DNA from: Sequoia sempervirens
Lineage: Eukaryota; Streptophyta; Pinopsida; Cupressales; Cupressaceae
Length of the DNA stretch: 64,000 nt
Assembly: GCA_007258455.2 (NCBI GenBank)
Contig: VDFB02373365.1
Span: 223,423,353 to 223,487,352 of the forward strand
Direction of reading: 5' to 3'
This document shows, one piece after another, positions 10,831-23,974 of the stretch. The position numbers and the translations under genes are program-made. Every line of letters starts with the position of its first letter. Positions within the stretch are counted from its first letter, which is position 1. The notes beneath the pieces were generated by a model. That model was not told the origin of the DNA and did no database searches. It saw only the letters and a list, made by a program, of their open reading frames with translations.

Positions 10831-12060
10831 GCATTTGAAAAACTTGTATTGGAAGAAAGAGATATACCTTTTCCTTTACCTTGGATCCCAAAAACAAAAA
10901 TCTTTGTCTCATCTCTAGAGTCAGATCCAAGATATTGTTGTACAATAGTAGCAGTCTTCTATTTGCCTTTGTTTCCTTCATATTTCTTTGGCCTTAGTTT
11001 TGGATGCAACTTCAAACACTTTGAGTTATCATTCCCCTCCTTATTGCAATGGGAGCATGTGGGATTATCAACCTCCTTCTTGATGGTTGTTATCTTTTTA
11101 CCCTCTTCTTTACCTTTGGATTGACCTTAAGGCTTAGATGGCTTCTTATTAGACTTTTCATTGAAAGTATTCTTACCTCTTGACTCCAAATGAGTGGCTT
11201 GTACACATACTTCATCCAAATTATTAGGATTTAAAACCAAAATGGTATTCCTTAAGTAAGAATGAATACCACCTATATACTTGAGCAATGTGTCCTGGGT
11301 GTATAATGGAACATTAAGTGCAATAGCTCACCTCCTAAATTCATGAGTGTAATCTTGGACAGATTGACCCTTACCCTGCCTAAAAAATTTCCAGTTCATA
11401 GTTAACTGTTGCATATGGCTTAAGGGATAGAACTTTTTTTTAAGGGTAACTTTAAACTCCATCCAAGTTAAATTGACATTACCATGTTGAGAAATTTCTA
11501 CCTGAGTTTTACTCTCCCACCAGGTGAGAGCAGTTCCTCCCAACCGAAGAGTAGCTAATTGGATTTTAGAAGCATCATCTAAAAGGCCTTGAAACCTACC
11601 ATATACTTCTACTTGTTGAACCCAATCATCTAATTTCTCATCCTTTAACTCCCCACAATATTTAGGTAGTTCAAATTTACATCCAATTTGATTACATGCT
11701 TATGTGCACTTTTTAGGATTAATAGAATAAGTAGAATTAGAAGAAGAAGATGGAGAAGATGGAGATGGGGGAGTTATTGGAGGGTCTTCATCACCTTCTT
11801 CTATTTTCCCTTTGTTCTTCTGATCTTCATCATCCTCACACTTTTCTCACTTTGACGTTCCTCCTTTTTCATGCTTCTTCCATTCTTGCTTTTCCTGATA
11901 GAGCTCTTCCACTATAGCCTTCGTGTCAATAAAGGATGATTGAAAGCCTTTTTCATCAAGCTCAGAACTTTTCCTAGCTTTTGTTTCTTCCATTTTTGAT
12001 GATGGAAAATTTCTTTGTTTACCAATCTCAGGATTGAATTCTGCAAGCATGCCTTCACCT
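10831..12060 (-). pseudogene. N2 gag (broken)
   Basis: The likely start is the ATG at 12050 (MLAEFNPEIGKQRNF). It is followed by a charged segment, then a Ser/Pro-rich linker near 11730-11790. The retrotransposon gag core is at 11300-11650: LDDWVQQVEVYGRFQ, GTALTWWESKTQVE, TWMEFKVTLKKKFYP and QGKGQSVQDYTHEFRR. A zinc knuckle near 11040-11080 reads CSHCNKEGNDNSKC, with the His of CCHC changed to Asn. Stops occur at several places. Gag forms the particle and packages the RNA. Confidence 0.85.
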
Positions 12061-12113
12061 CGCTGGTTCCTGGATCACGTTAACATCCACTTCTACAATA
12101 CTAGTCGAAAAAA

Positions 12114-12125
12114 TCTTTGATACCA
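12114..12125 (-). other. N2 primer binding site (initiator tRNA-Met type)
   Basis: TGGTATCAAAGA on minus, three bases inside the 5' LTR end; the canonical plant tRNA-iMet site is TGGTATCAGAGC. Confidence 0.8.
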
Positions 12126-12128
12126 ACT

Positions 12129-13703
12129 TTATTTGTTATTAGGATCTATGACAATTGCATGTGTATGCTTAATTATTACAATGATTAATTTGAAGGTCTT
12201 AAAAATGTAATTGAAATTCTTAGATAAACACAACAATAATAAAGTGATGAAATTAACAACAAAGAGAAAGAAGAGAGAAGACAAAACATGAGTTGATAAC
12301 GGAGTTCACCAATATGGCTACATCTCTAGGTCCCTCTCCAACAGAGTGAATCATCCTTGATTATGCTCCAAAATGGTTACAAGGCTTCAACTGGACATAG
12401 TGTCAAGTCTCCTGATTGCAAGAGTTTCAAAGTCCTCCTCCTTCAAGTGCAGCAGTATGAAACTCTGATGCATAGAGTTGAACACTCACTCTTTAGGAAA
12501 ATTCTCTCAATAATAACCACTTACCAACTCTTAAGTTATCCCCCCTTTTTATACACAATTCTTTCCTAATATGATTCATAACCGTAGGATTTTTACAATC
12601 TCCCATTTACAACAAAAATCTTCATATATCCCCTTAAATAACTTTTAAATCCTTAAAAATCTTTCTAACCCATTCCAAATAATCCTAACCCCTTTAAATT
12701 AATGGCTCTTTTAATTTTGAGCCTTACAAAATAATCTTTAAAATCCATTTTAATAATCTTCAAAGATTATTTTAAGCCTTATAATCTTTAAATATCATTT
12801 AATCGGGCTTAAGGGATTAATATTTCAGCTATAAAGAGATTCGGCTTTGAAATCTTCATCAAAAACTTTCCACCTCCTATAATATTGTCGAAAGATGCAA
12901 TGGTACAATGACCAAGGCAGAGTGTATGTAGGGGAAAGGTTGGCGGTTCAAACTTGTTAGCCTTCCTTTTTGGTCAGTTTATCTTTAGAAACACAATAAA
13001 AAAACTAGTGTCATATATATTATAGTGCAATATACGTGGTGTATTGGTGGAAGGCTTGGCTTGTGTGGTGGAGGTTGGGGGTTTGACCCCCACCTCATAC
13101 ATTTTTAGTAAATGGAACAATTTGCTCAACTGACCACAGACTAGAGGAGAGGGGTGTCACATGGCACCTAATGATTGGGCCACATGGCACCCAGTAATTT
13201 GTTGGCCAAAGATACCTTTCGAGACCTAATTGGACCACGTCACTGCACAGTCACCCAACATGTTAGAATCCATGTTGGTGTACAAACTGCCACGTGTTAG
13301 GGCCTGATTCATCCATGTCACCATATGGAATACCACATCAGCATTTTGACATCATGCTGACATCAGCATCTATACAGTCAAAGTCAACCTTACTATGCAA
13401 ACTTTGACTAGTTGTAACTTTCATGTAGAGCTTGGATTCAAGCGAAACGAGCGGCATTGGACTTGTGGTGACGAGCTCTTTGATTTGACGTTGTTTTTTT
13501 CCAATTCAAAAATGATCAATTTTTTGACCTTACATCCTACCTTTGGTAACCCTGCTTTGACTGGGCATATCTTGAGTGTACAAAGTCTTTTTGACTCTGT
13601 TCAAGTTGCATTGGGTTAGTTTCACCGAGCACATCTACATGGTGATGACTTCGGGAACATATGGAACACTTCAATTTTTGGTGAAAAGTATCCACCTAGA
13701 TCA
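12129..13703 (-). repeat. N2 5' LTR
   Basis: Second copy of the N2 LTR. It ends (on +) CCACCTAGATCA followed by the TAGAG duplication at 13704-13708. A TATA box GTATAAAAAG lies at 12546-12555 on minus. Confidence 0.9.
12546..12555 (-). promoter_or_regulatory. LTR TATA box, N2 5' LTR
   Basis: GTATAAAAAG on minus, about 1150 bases from the sense-strand start of the LTR and conserved in both copies. Confidence 0.55.
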
Positions 13704-13708
13704 TAGAG

Positions 13709-15191
13709 AGGCATGTCTCTCTCTTCTACATAGACTAAAGATTGTTCTAATCAGCTGTTAGATTAGTTTGTATTTTTATCATGGTCAGGTGGTTACATTC
13801 AGATTGTTTGTTGTAGCCTTGATTTGTGGCATCATTGCTCTAGACCGACGGGGCAAAGGTTTTAGTACCGGATATGGTTTGGAATGGGAGGGTATGATCT
13901 ACAGGGACATTATGTATTCTTGGGGTTCAGTTCTCCTTGCATCATTGTACCATGATATGCACGGGGCTGTCTACTGAGAGAGTAGGAGCATCAAAGTAGG
14001 TGTGACTTTGCTTCACATATGGGAATACGAGCATATTACAGTGTTGAGGCCCTTGGTGGTTCTTGCATATATTTGTGAGGATGATCCTGTCGTCTTTAGG
14101 TACGCGGTGTTGATGACATTGTAGCACATGGGCCCCGTAAGTTCTCCATATTAGCATCATGTCATTGATTACATGATGGTGTTTAGATGGAGGCCATGGC
14201 TACAACATCCACGGTGGTATAACGATCGACAGTAGCTATATTTTGCACAACAGAACTAGTACTTGCAAGGTAGAGAGCATACGATCATTGATTGATACCT
14301 CCCAAACCATGTTTCTTGATAGTTTGGGGAGGTATAGGATGTGCCAATAGATGATTACACTACCAATTTTGCTAGAGCTCAGAGAGGGTACAGTGGGGAT
14401 CCCCCATTGATCCCATTGTGGTGATTAATGATTTTTGATAGCTCATTCCATAACCATGGGCATATGATCAGGGCCTTCCAGATGTGGGGACTACCCCAGT
14501 GTATGATGCATGGTTCAGGCCATGTACTCATTTGATGGATCCAGTAGGGGTATACTCCAGAGGTAGAGGTAGATGTAGAGGCAGAGGCAAAGGCCAAGGA
14601 TGAGATGGCAGTTGAGACAAAGGAAGAGATAGGGGCCAAGACTGAGGACAAGATCAGATACAGGTGCCAAGTGATGGGCACCAGCAGCAGTAGCAGGATC
14701 AAGGTCATTAGGGCCCAGGGCATCAGCCAGGGTAGGATGATGGATAGGTTTTGGGGGCACCACCACCTCCTCCACCACTAGGACATCCATATGCTTAGTT
14801 GAGGGCACAAATATAGGATGTTACAGCCGATAGAGATCGGCTACATGTAGAGAGAGGTCAGTTGCAGCAGCAGCTTCAAGACATGATGGCACTACGAGAT
14901 CATGAGGTCTAGTTGCAACAACAATTGGACATACACCTAGCCCAGGAGATTGGGAAAAGACAACAATTGGATGCAGTGAAAACTGCATCATAGGGATGGA
15001 TTGTATTTGCTTGTTTGTATAGAGAGGGAATAACCAAGGAAACATATTACTGCATGCACTATCATCGTGATGTTCCTCAGGTGATGAGACAACCTCATTT
15101 TTCACAGTAGAGCGAAGCACCACCTAGAGCTGAGGATCAACCTTCAATTAGGGGTGAGTCAAGTAGCCACTAGGGCTAGCCATTTTTGTAG
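13709..15191 (+). pseudogene. PMD ORF of N1, middle and C-terminal part
   Basis: This continues the + strand PMD ORF after N2. Near 13800-13980 the reading is FRLFVVALICGIIALDRRGKG, a Trp/Gly-rich block WEGMIYRDIMYSWGSVLLASLYHDM, then VGVTLLHIWEYEHITVLRP. This matches the 'Y-xx-WG-SA-VLA-LYR' and 'WAYEH' core of PMD proteins. The 3' part holds a polar, Gln-rich, probably coiled-coil tail (14800-15180). Many stops occur after 13975. The tail matches the tails of the A and B copies. The two small minus-strand ORFs overlapping 14379-14808 are shadows of this one. Confidence 0.72.
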
Positions 15192-17930
15192 ACACTTTTT
15201 GATTGTTCACCTGATTATTTATATAGATATGCATTCATGGGATCATTTTTGATAGCCTCATGGATATTGTACTTTTGATTGAATCTATACAAACACTAAT
15301 TCAAATATTGTATCATGACAATCACCATTTTTTGATATATATATATGAGATGATTCATATTCGATATCTGATGTGCTCTTTATTTCATGCTTTATGAATG
15401 TATGGATGTATTTATTTTTGTGTACTTTTCTATGCAATTTATGAGATGATGATGTATGCATATGGATGTATATGAATATCTATATTATTCATCACAACTT
15501 AAATTATAATGATGTTGCAGTGAAATGTCTTTCTGTATTATGATATGTTGTGATGATGAAAGATGTATGAATGTTGATGCTTTGTGGATACAAGATGGAT
15601 GCATTGATGTTGTTTTTGTTGAATGTCATGATAATAGGTTAGTGTGGAAAGAAGATAGAAGAAGAATGATTTGACCATTGATTCAAAAATTCCAACAAGT
15701 CCTTGATCCATCAAGACTTTATTAGATATGGTGATGAGAGATGATGATGATGATTTGCTCATATCTTGGGATTGGTATTTTTTGTCATTCCTTATTTTTG
15801 ATATAACACATAGACATGATGCATCAAGGTATTGAAAACCAGGATGGTGTTGTATCTAGTGACATGGACTTTGACTCTACAAAAAGATAGGATAGTTCTT
15901 GTTCACATCTTGACATATGGAAACCTCATTGAAATGTAGTAAATAAGTTTAGAATATCTCAGACCAAAGCATATGCAATAGTCAACAATCTACTCCAAAC
16001 AACCTCCCTACACACAACTAAGCAAGTATGTGCCAAGATTGTCTTACAAGAATACCCACAAGCACATAAAACAAAAGATAATGATTGATGCCCCATTCCT
16101 TTCTCTCTAAATAGTTTAGATATCATCGAGAGGTTATTGGAATAGGTCAATAAGATAAATCAGAAGGAAAGATCAAAGAGAAAGAGTCAGTGTTATTGAT
16201 ATCTCTTGCCAATTTAGTTTAGCTAAGTTGATTGATGATGTTGATATCCATCGTAGGAAGGATGCATCTTAGGACATGTTATTAGATGGTTTGATTAGGA
16301 TGAGGTTTGTGATAGGCCGTTGATACAAACTTCACTGACTCATTTACCTATGATCTAGACTTTAGATTTTGACACTTAGGTTTTCACTTTATGACTTGCA
16401 ATACTTTCTTTCTATTTATTTTTCCAAAGGTTGAAGATGACGATTGATTTATTATGGGTGAAGGTTTATTGCGGGTGAAAGTGAAATGGGATGGATGGTT
16501 TTGGATTTTTTGGAATATTTCAATGTTTTTGACCTATTTTGGAAATGTTTTTTAGGCTATTTTTGATCTTTTGAAAGTTTATGTGGATGTTTTGGTTTTC
16601 GATCATTTTGAGGTTGTTTAGGGTTTTCTAAGGTTTTCCAATGTTTTTGTGTTTTTCTGATTTTCAAATGTTTTGGGGTTTTCTGAGTTTTTCAAATGTT
16701 TTGGGATTTTCTGACATTTTGAATGTTTAAGGATTTTCTAAGTTTGAATGTTTAGGTATTTTCTAAGTTTCAACCAAGAACCTAACCTAAAATACTATCA
16801 TAGGGGCCTCGAGGGCTGATCAAAGATAAGCCTTTCCTACGTTATACACACAGAGACCACGTAGTTTGACTAACTCAACTTATTGACAATGAGAAATGAA
16901 CATTTGATGGATTGCTAGTTTATTATGATGGACTATTAAAGGACTAACCTAGGGTATCTCGGGGGCACATCAATGATGGCCTTTCCTATGTTCAAGCTCA
17001 GAGACTCATAGTTCGACATGGTACTTTTTTTATTTTTTGATGTTTTGACCTTTGTAGGGATTTTGATGTGTTTTGGATGTTTTGGGATTTTTACTTTACA
17101 TTTTTCAAATGTTTTTGGATTTTAGTTGTACAAGATTTTGATGTTTTTGGATTTTCTAATTTTGCAAGTTTTTTTGGATTTTGATGAGGTTTTATGATTT
17201 TTTTGGGATTTTCGATGATATTTTGAGGTAAATGATACCTAGATCATGATATTGATGTCACATTATGAGATATATGACATGGATAAAGATTTATTCAAAA
17301 ACAAGAGTGCAATAACCTGCCCCTAGTGTCTAGCAATGCTTCATAGTTTAATGGACAAACCAAGATAAGTAATGTATATGAGAAGAGTTCAGTAGAGTTT
17401 TATCATACTAGATATAGGCTATGGGACTTCATGAGATAAAATGGTAAAGAGCCTATCAAAAAAATTCCATGAGTAAAGTTGAAGTATACACCAAATCTTT
17501 GTCAAGATCAAGATAAATGGGAACATCTAGATGAATTTGGATTGGATGGATGGAGGGAACATTGGATTTATCATGAAAAGGATGAGATGCTTCTGTCTGA
17601 GAAGGATCATATAAACATTAGATTCTACTCATGATGCCTGTTTTCCAGGTTTTCATCATAGTACTTGCCCAAAGCGCCACTGTAGTTGTTTTCACTGGAG
17701 GATGATTTTTTATTTTTACTTTTTTCTTGGTTTTTCAAAAAAAAAATTGAAAATTTTACTCTCATGTTGAACCACTTGGTGGCACTGATGTAGTGGCCAC
17801 TGTCATAACATTCCAATGATATCCTACTTGAATAATTGCTTTGCTAAGATACAAGCAATTGAATGCAACTTTTGGGAACTCTGATCTACCTTTTCAGTAC
17901 TGAAATTAACCTTGTCTATGTGTGTACATC
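15192..17930 (-). other. N1 3' untranslated region
   Basis: Long non-coding stretch, homologous in reverse to A 30553-33240. It contains a run of TTTTGGATTTT-type repeats at 16490-17220 (the reverse of the 33-bp repeats in A). It also has blocks near 16800-17000 with CCTTTCCTACGTT and AGAGACCACGTAG that match A 31150-31400, and the conserved post-coding motif near 17636-17700. No ORF is supported. Confidence 0.6.
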
Positions 17931-18929
17931 ATGATATGGTACCTTTAGAATCCTTATGATGAAGGGTAGCTACCAACACACAATCAATGTGAGAATTGGA
18001 TATCATGAATGGAGTGTATGATGTTATACATAAAGGAATATGAGATGGACTGGTAGATGGTTTAGAACCTTTGACTCTCCAAACTTGGGAAGATGAGCAA
18101 TGATGGGTGGGAATGGAGGTTTTCATGGAATTAGGACCAACCACTGGATAAACTTCGTTCCTTGCTTGAGAAGCCTGATTTTGTATTTGAGGACACTTTT
18201 GATGGATATATTTCTATTTTTTATTTTTCCCCATAGTTTCTTTGACTAATGGAGTTTTTGAGGGATGATTTTCTTTATTTTTCTTTGGTATCCATTTATA
18301 CTTGACATGTCCTTTTTTCTTTACTACTTCATTTTCTTTGATGATCTTCTCCTTTATTTGATAGGAATCTTTCTTTTTATGTTGGTCCCCATTTGAGTAT
18401 GGGATGATGGGTGGATGACGATTCATGATATGACTAGTTGTAGTGTTGACATTATTTTCACCATAAGGATTCTTCGTGCCCCATATGTTGATATTTGTTG
18501 TAGACAAGATTGCCCCCAACATTGTGAAGGTATTATCAATACCTAATCCTTTGCCATGATAATCTATCTTTTGATCCATAGCCATTGAATATGCTTGTTG
18601 TGAACACATGATATTGCTATGGATTCCAGCTGTTCAAGAATATGAACTATTTTTTTTTATTCTATGACATCGATATCTATTGATATTGCTTCAAAATATG
18701 TTGGTGTTGGGTCAAAATATGTTGGTGTTGATTAAAAAGATGTCGATGATGCACAATCATTGTAAGAATCAAGAATCTCAACCATTGCTTGCTCTTGTAT
18801 GGGAATATCAAGAGTGGGAGACTCTTGTTTTGGATGAAGAATGTCTATATGTCCATCAGAAAGAAACATCTCAGGGGTGATATCAGGAATATCTTTGGAG
18901 TTTAAAATGGTTTGGAAGATGTCCCTCAA
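17929..18929 (-). pseudogene. Unknown ORF region of N1 downstream of gag
   Basis: On minus, three open stretches (18732-18929, 18214-18609, 17929-18144) run in sequence. The longest has a GKGLGIDNTFTMLGAILST motif and a Lys-rich tail; the next is Ser/His-rich. I recognise no RT, integrase or protease signature here. The position between gag and the 3' UTR suggests a replacement of, or leftover from, the pol region. Nothing firm can be said about function; it may be partly chance open frame, although the composition looks coding. Confidence 0.4.
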
Positions 18930-19733
18930 CTCTTGGTGAAACTCTCGGGATAGAGTTTCTTGATCCTAACTTGATTTTGAGTAACTTTCGTTATCCTCAA
19001 GAGCCTCCACTTGACATGATCCTCGGGTGGATGATATATCATCAGTAAAAGACTCTTCACAATAGTTTATGGGTATGGGTGCAATAAGGTATATTTATTT
19101 CTCTTTTGTAACTTCTTCAACATGCCCAATCATTGAGTCATATGTGGGAGAGATATTACAATCTGAGACCCACTTGATGTCCATACAGTATGAAATATTG
19201 CTAAACATTTTTGATGGGTTTGGTCTTTATTTTAAAACAGTAACTTGATGCGTATCTGATTCCTCATTTATGATAAATAAATATGTCCCACCATGGTATC
19301 ATGGGTTTGGTTTACATTTTTTGAGGTTGAGGCCTTTCCTAAATCTTTTGCTTTTGTATGATCAGGCATAGGGTTTGTGTTAATTTTCAGATTTTCATTT
19401 CTAGATTTTTGATCGATATCAATGTCTCCTCATTCAATAAGATCTTCTATTAGATGTTTGAGTCTTCTTCTTTTTTTGTGTTATGACCTTTGTATCGTTG
19501 AAATTCACAAAAATGATTGTATCTATAGCTGCGAGGTTTGACTTGTGGCTCTTGATAGTTTAAGAAATCTAAGAATGTGATAAGATTAGACTATATCAAC
19601 CTTTTCAGCACATCCCCCATAGGTTCCCCTAAGGGAGTGAATTGTCATTTAGGAGCACTATTTGTTCTATGTGGCGTATGTTGTGTGTTTATGGTGTGGG
19701 TGTTTTCTTGTCTAGGAGTAGTTAAGATCACCT

Positions 19734-21905
19734 TCACATCAACAACACCATCACTAGTAACATTCTTGTCCTTGTCCAAAAATGGGGTTTGTCATTAGAA
19801 CTAGTGGATGGGAAGTTGTCTCTATATACTTGTGTGTTTCCCTGTGAGTTTAGAGCTCGCTCGATGTTGAGGGCCCTAGGGAAAAGCTCATCATAAGTTG
19901 TGATACATTGAATTTTTAAGTGGAAGGATAGATCTGGATCAACATTTTCTATGATAATCCCCACTTGTTGTTCGCCAGGAATGGTCCACTTGCTCTTACT
20001 AGCTCTTTGCCTCCATCTTTGCAAGAAATTTATGGACTCTCCTTTGTTTTTATTGAATGTGTATAACTCTTCTAAGCTAACATCCATGTCAAGATTAAAG
20101 GAGAAATGGTCTATGAACCTGTCAATGATTTCTTGGAATGTTTTGATTACTGGAGGTAACTATGAAAACCAATCGATGGTTGGGCCTATCAAACTTCATG
20201 GAAAGAGGTGCATTAAGTAGGAATCATTATAGGCCAACTCCATGCAAATTACATTGAATTCCTTGACGTGATCCACAGGATTTCGTCTCCCCTTATATTT
20301 ATCAAATCTGGGAACCTCAAAATTGGGAGGGAAAGGTACCATTGTGATGTTTTGATTGAATGGATATGGACATAGGTTTTTTTGTGTATGGGGCTTTTTC
20401 ATTTTTCCCATCCAAATATCCTAAATTTCTTTTGTTAATGCCTTAAGTTGCAATGCTACATCATCTTGTGGGTTTGGTGGAGGAACATATGTTGTGTATT
20501 ATGGGATGGTAGACAAATTTTATGTGGGATTTCGATATGATGGGGTGTTGTATGGTGAGTATGGTGGTGTGGGATATTGCGAAGGTGATGGTGGTGGAGG
20601 TGTATATGTTCCTAATGTCTTTATATTGACGATGTTTTGTTGAGGGTTATAGAATAAACCCTATTTTTGTTGTTATTGTTGGGCGTATTGTTGGGATAAT
20701 AAGGCTTGATGTTGTTGGGCCATAAGGGATTTTGTTATTGTTGTATTGTTAAGGTTGTTTGTTGAGCTTGCTATTGTTGTTATGATACTAAGGTTGCTTG
20801 TTATTGTTGTTGTGTTGCTAGGGTTTCTTGATGTTGTTGTTGTGCTACTAGGGCTACTTTGTTGTTATTGTGATGCTAGGGCTACTTGTTGTTGATGATG
20901 TTGTTGTTGTGCTGCTAAGGATGCTTGTTGTTATTGTTGTGTTGCTAAGGCTTCTTTTTGTTGTTGTTGTTGTTGTTTTTCGACAGCTTGTTGATAAGCC
21001 TGTTGTGCTTGTTGTAAAGCTAAGGCATGTGCTTACAATTTAGGATTGTTTGATTGTTGGTACATCTGCAATGGGTTTTGGGTGTTGATGTTTTGAGTGG
21101 GTTGTGGGTTGTTGATGAGAGGTTGGGGGTTCCCTTGGTTCAACATTCCTTGTAAGATGGTGGATTGGGATGGAGGAATGTAATATTGAGGTCCCATTTT
21201 ATTTTGCATGATGTGGGGGACCAAAGGGAAAGATGGTGTTGGTACCACTTGGTATTGTGATGGTAATGGCACATTCAAACCTTGTAACTGATTGAAAGGG
21301 CTCCCTTGACCAATGGGTAGGGGGTTCCCTTCTTGTATTTGTGGTGGGATCAAGGTATTATCTTGGTTGATGGGGTTTGTGACCAAGGGATTGTTTTGAT
21401 TTGGGTTGGTAATGGATGGGATGGATGTGTTGTGAATACCCACAGTTGTGTTTGTTCCTAGACATGAAGTGAGACCAAGGTTGGTTCCTAGCCTAGTTGC
21501 AAGACTAGATGTTAAGGGTTTAGTTGGCACAAGGGATGGATTTGGTTGAATCGTAGATTGGGTTAACCCTAGTGTCAAATTTTGTGTGATAAAATTTGGA
21601 TTATTTTGTTCATACTCAAGGATTTTGTCTTTAGTAAGTCCAAGTGGGTTTTTTGTGACATATTCTACCTCATATTGTGCCAATGGATTTTGGATTTGTT
21701 GTGTGGGGGTAGGATGACCTCACGGATCAAATTTTTGAGGGTTGGTATCATTGATGGTGGATGAGACTTTGGTTTTCTCCATGCTTCTCTGGTGTTGACA
21801 TGATCTTGTTGTTACCATAAATTTTGGGTCACCTATGGGAGAGTTATGTTGAGATTTGTAATATTTAAACTCTCTAATTGACTCAAATTTAGGTAAAAGG
21901 GACAT
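19734..21905 (-). pseudogene. N1 gag (Gln/Pro-rich N-terminus, retrotransposon gag core)
   Basis: From the ATG at 21905 a single frame runs about 724 codons with only in-frame stops and no frameshift. The N-terminal half is Asn/Pro/Gln-rich with poly-Gln made of CAA repeats (about 20660-21000). The core begins near 20411: PYPFNQNITMVPFPPNFEVP, FDKYKGRRNPVDHVKEF, then after a stop WFSYLPPVIKTFQEII, LEELYTFNKNKGESINFLQRWR, and IENVDPDLSFHLKI. This matches B gag block by block. In the next frame, beyond 19734, a GHNT-like knuckle remnant (FCEFQRYKGHNT) follows near 19500. Gag packages element RNA. Confidence 0.85.
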
Positions 21906-23974
21906 TCTAAGTTTTTTTGGAGAAATGTTATGAGTGGGGGATGAAAAGATGAATGATGTGGGAAGTGATTTTCACAAATTTTTTAGGACAACACTTTTGA
22001 CTATACGTTTTATGTTTGATGTTTGGATAAAGGATGTTTAATGAACATGTGGATCTTTTAAGGTAGACTTGTGACCTTCAAGATAAACTAGTCCAAAAGT
22101 GATAACTAACTTAACTAAATGAATGGAAAATGATTCGTTTCACATACACAGTAGCTAAGTTAGGGTTTGGGTTGATAGATGTCCAAGTCCAAAGTGTTGG
22201 TGTATTCAAAATTTTGCAAAGTTTGGTGAAGTGAAGGATGAAAATATGATGAAGGATGCATGAAGATTTTTGACCCAATGTTGACCTAGAGTGAACCTTT
22301 TTTTTTCAAGACTAAGGTAGTGAGAAGCATGTTATACCCCTAAAGTGTTCAAACCCTAAAGACTCAATGATTGAGGAGAAATTCTTGTGAAATATGTAGG
22401 TTTGGTTCAACTTGTTCCTCTTGTTCATCTAAGGTGTATGCTACATTTCTCCGCTGGGTTGGTGTTTCCTTTGTTTCAAAAGTGAAGCTCCTCAAACTAC
22501 TAATTGTATTTTTTTGTTCTCCTTCAATTAGTTCAAAGTTTGGTTGTTCAACTGGAGTGATTAGATGCCAAATGGTCATGTGGGATTCAATTTTTCACTT
22601 TATCTATCTTTCTTAAATGAGTTTCATTTACCACAAACACTTTTTCTTGCTTAAGTTCAAACTAAATTTCCATATCAAAACATCATTCATCTCACAAAGT
22701 CTATTTTGTGAAAAGGATGAAGTTAAGGGAATAGTTACCTAGGTTAACTTTGGGAAGTATGGATTGAGATGTAAACCAAAATATTTAGAAGTCTAAGAAT
22801 AAATCCATAGTAAAAGAATCAATATCAAGGTTTTTTCAAAGGATATCCATACTTAGACCAAAGGGTTTGAAATTTTGAAGAGACTTGTTGATGTTTTTTT
22901 GCAATTGTTTTGGAACCAAGCAAGTGTTAAACTGACTCACAAGCATGAACAATCCTAGATAGGTGTGTATTTCTTAGTAGGCTTACCACCATCCCCTAAG
23001 AGATGATTAATCCGAGAAGATGAAATGGACAAATAAGCTATGTCAAGGAAATGTAAGGTCTTGACACGCCAAACAAAGGATTCCCTTCCCCATTCTCTTT
23101 ATTGCCTCAATCAAAAATTGAACATGGTAACTTCTTGGAATGGTGCTATTCCAATGCACCAATGCTATACATGTGGTGATTTCACTCAATTAAGAGGACT
23201 CCCAACCCTTGGAAATATCTAAGGGTTTTGACGTATCACATAGATACTAGAGGAGATGATTTCTGGTATAGTGTAACTACACTAGCTGGTCAATGACTTT
23301 TGTCATGCCAAGTATTTATACTGCAGACCGAAATGAAAGCATTGCTTGGGTCATTCCTTCTCACAAGTTGGGAGGTAGGCCGTCTAAAGGTAACACATGT
23401 TTGAAGTGTAAATTTCCTTTCATCACCCAATATTTCCAATAGGTGCAAGGGGAGAGGATTAGTGCTTCCAAGAAGAAAAAGTATACTTGTGTGTTTCTCT
23501 TCACCCAAGATTGCACGAAGCACAAGGGGATTGGATATGCACAACATGCCTACTCAAGCAATTCAGGCACATGTTCATTTTAATCCATCATATAAAAATG
23601 AGTTTTTTTTAAGCACCAATTTGAAGTGTGGAAGATATGTTATTCAATTTTAAATCAACAAGCATAATGATGTGAGGGTTTAGTTTTAACCAATTTGAAC
23701 GTTCATTTTAAGCCCAAAATAAATCTATTTTGGTCCTCAAAACATGAAATAAAGCATCATAAATGGGTTATAATTGCCCCATAAGTGTTGAAACACTTGT
23801 TATGATTATAAGATTTAAACAATGATATGCTTCTTCACTTCAAATGTTATCATCCAAACCTACAAAACCAGTTAATTAAAAAGATAGAACAAGAAATCAG
23901 TGACATGTTAGTGATTAGATAAAGTAAAAAAATTAAAGCACCTATCAAATTTCAGGTTCAGTTTCTATTTACTA
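21906..23974 (-). other. N1 leader
   Basis: Region between the repeat array and gag in the sense direction. A 71-codon open stretch at 22364-22579 could be a leader peptide or chance. The rest shows no coding signal. Confidence 0.4.

Larger units (their letters stand above)
5835..13703 (-). mobile_element. Element N2: Ty3/gypsy chromovirus-like retrotransposon inside the N1 PMD ORF
   Basis: N2 has LTRs at 5835-7385 and 12129-13703, TAGAG duplications, a tRNA-iMet-type primer site at 12114-12125 on the minus strand, and an internal region coding gag, protease, RT, RNase H and integrase in that order on minus. In the first 140 or so aligned LTR bases I count roughly ten differences, so it is not recent. 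Integrase comes after RNase H, as in Ty3/gypsy; a single RNase H and an initiator-Met primer site set it apart from the Tat elements here. Every domain carries stops or frameshifts. Confidence 0.9.

Noticed and set aside
14379..15123. Minus ORFs with Pro/Leu-rich and hydrophobic text
   Set aside because: Shadow frames of the + strand PMD tail; the homologous + strand ORF in A (33617-33883) is equally a shadow.
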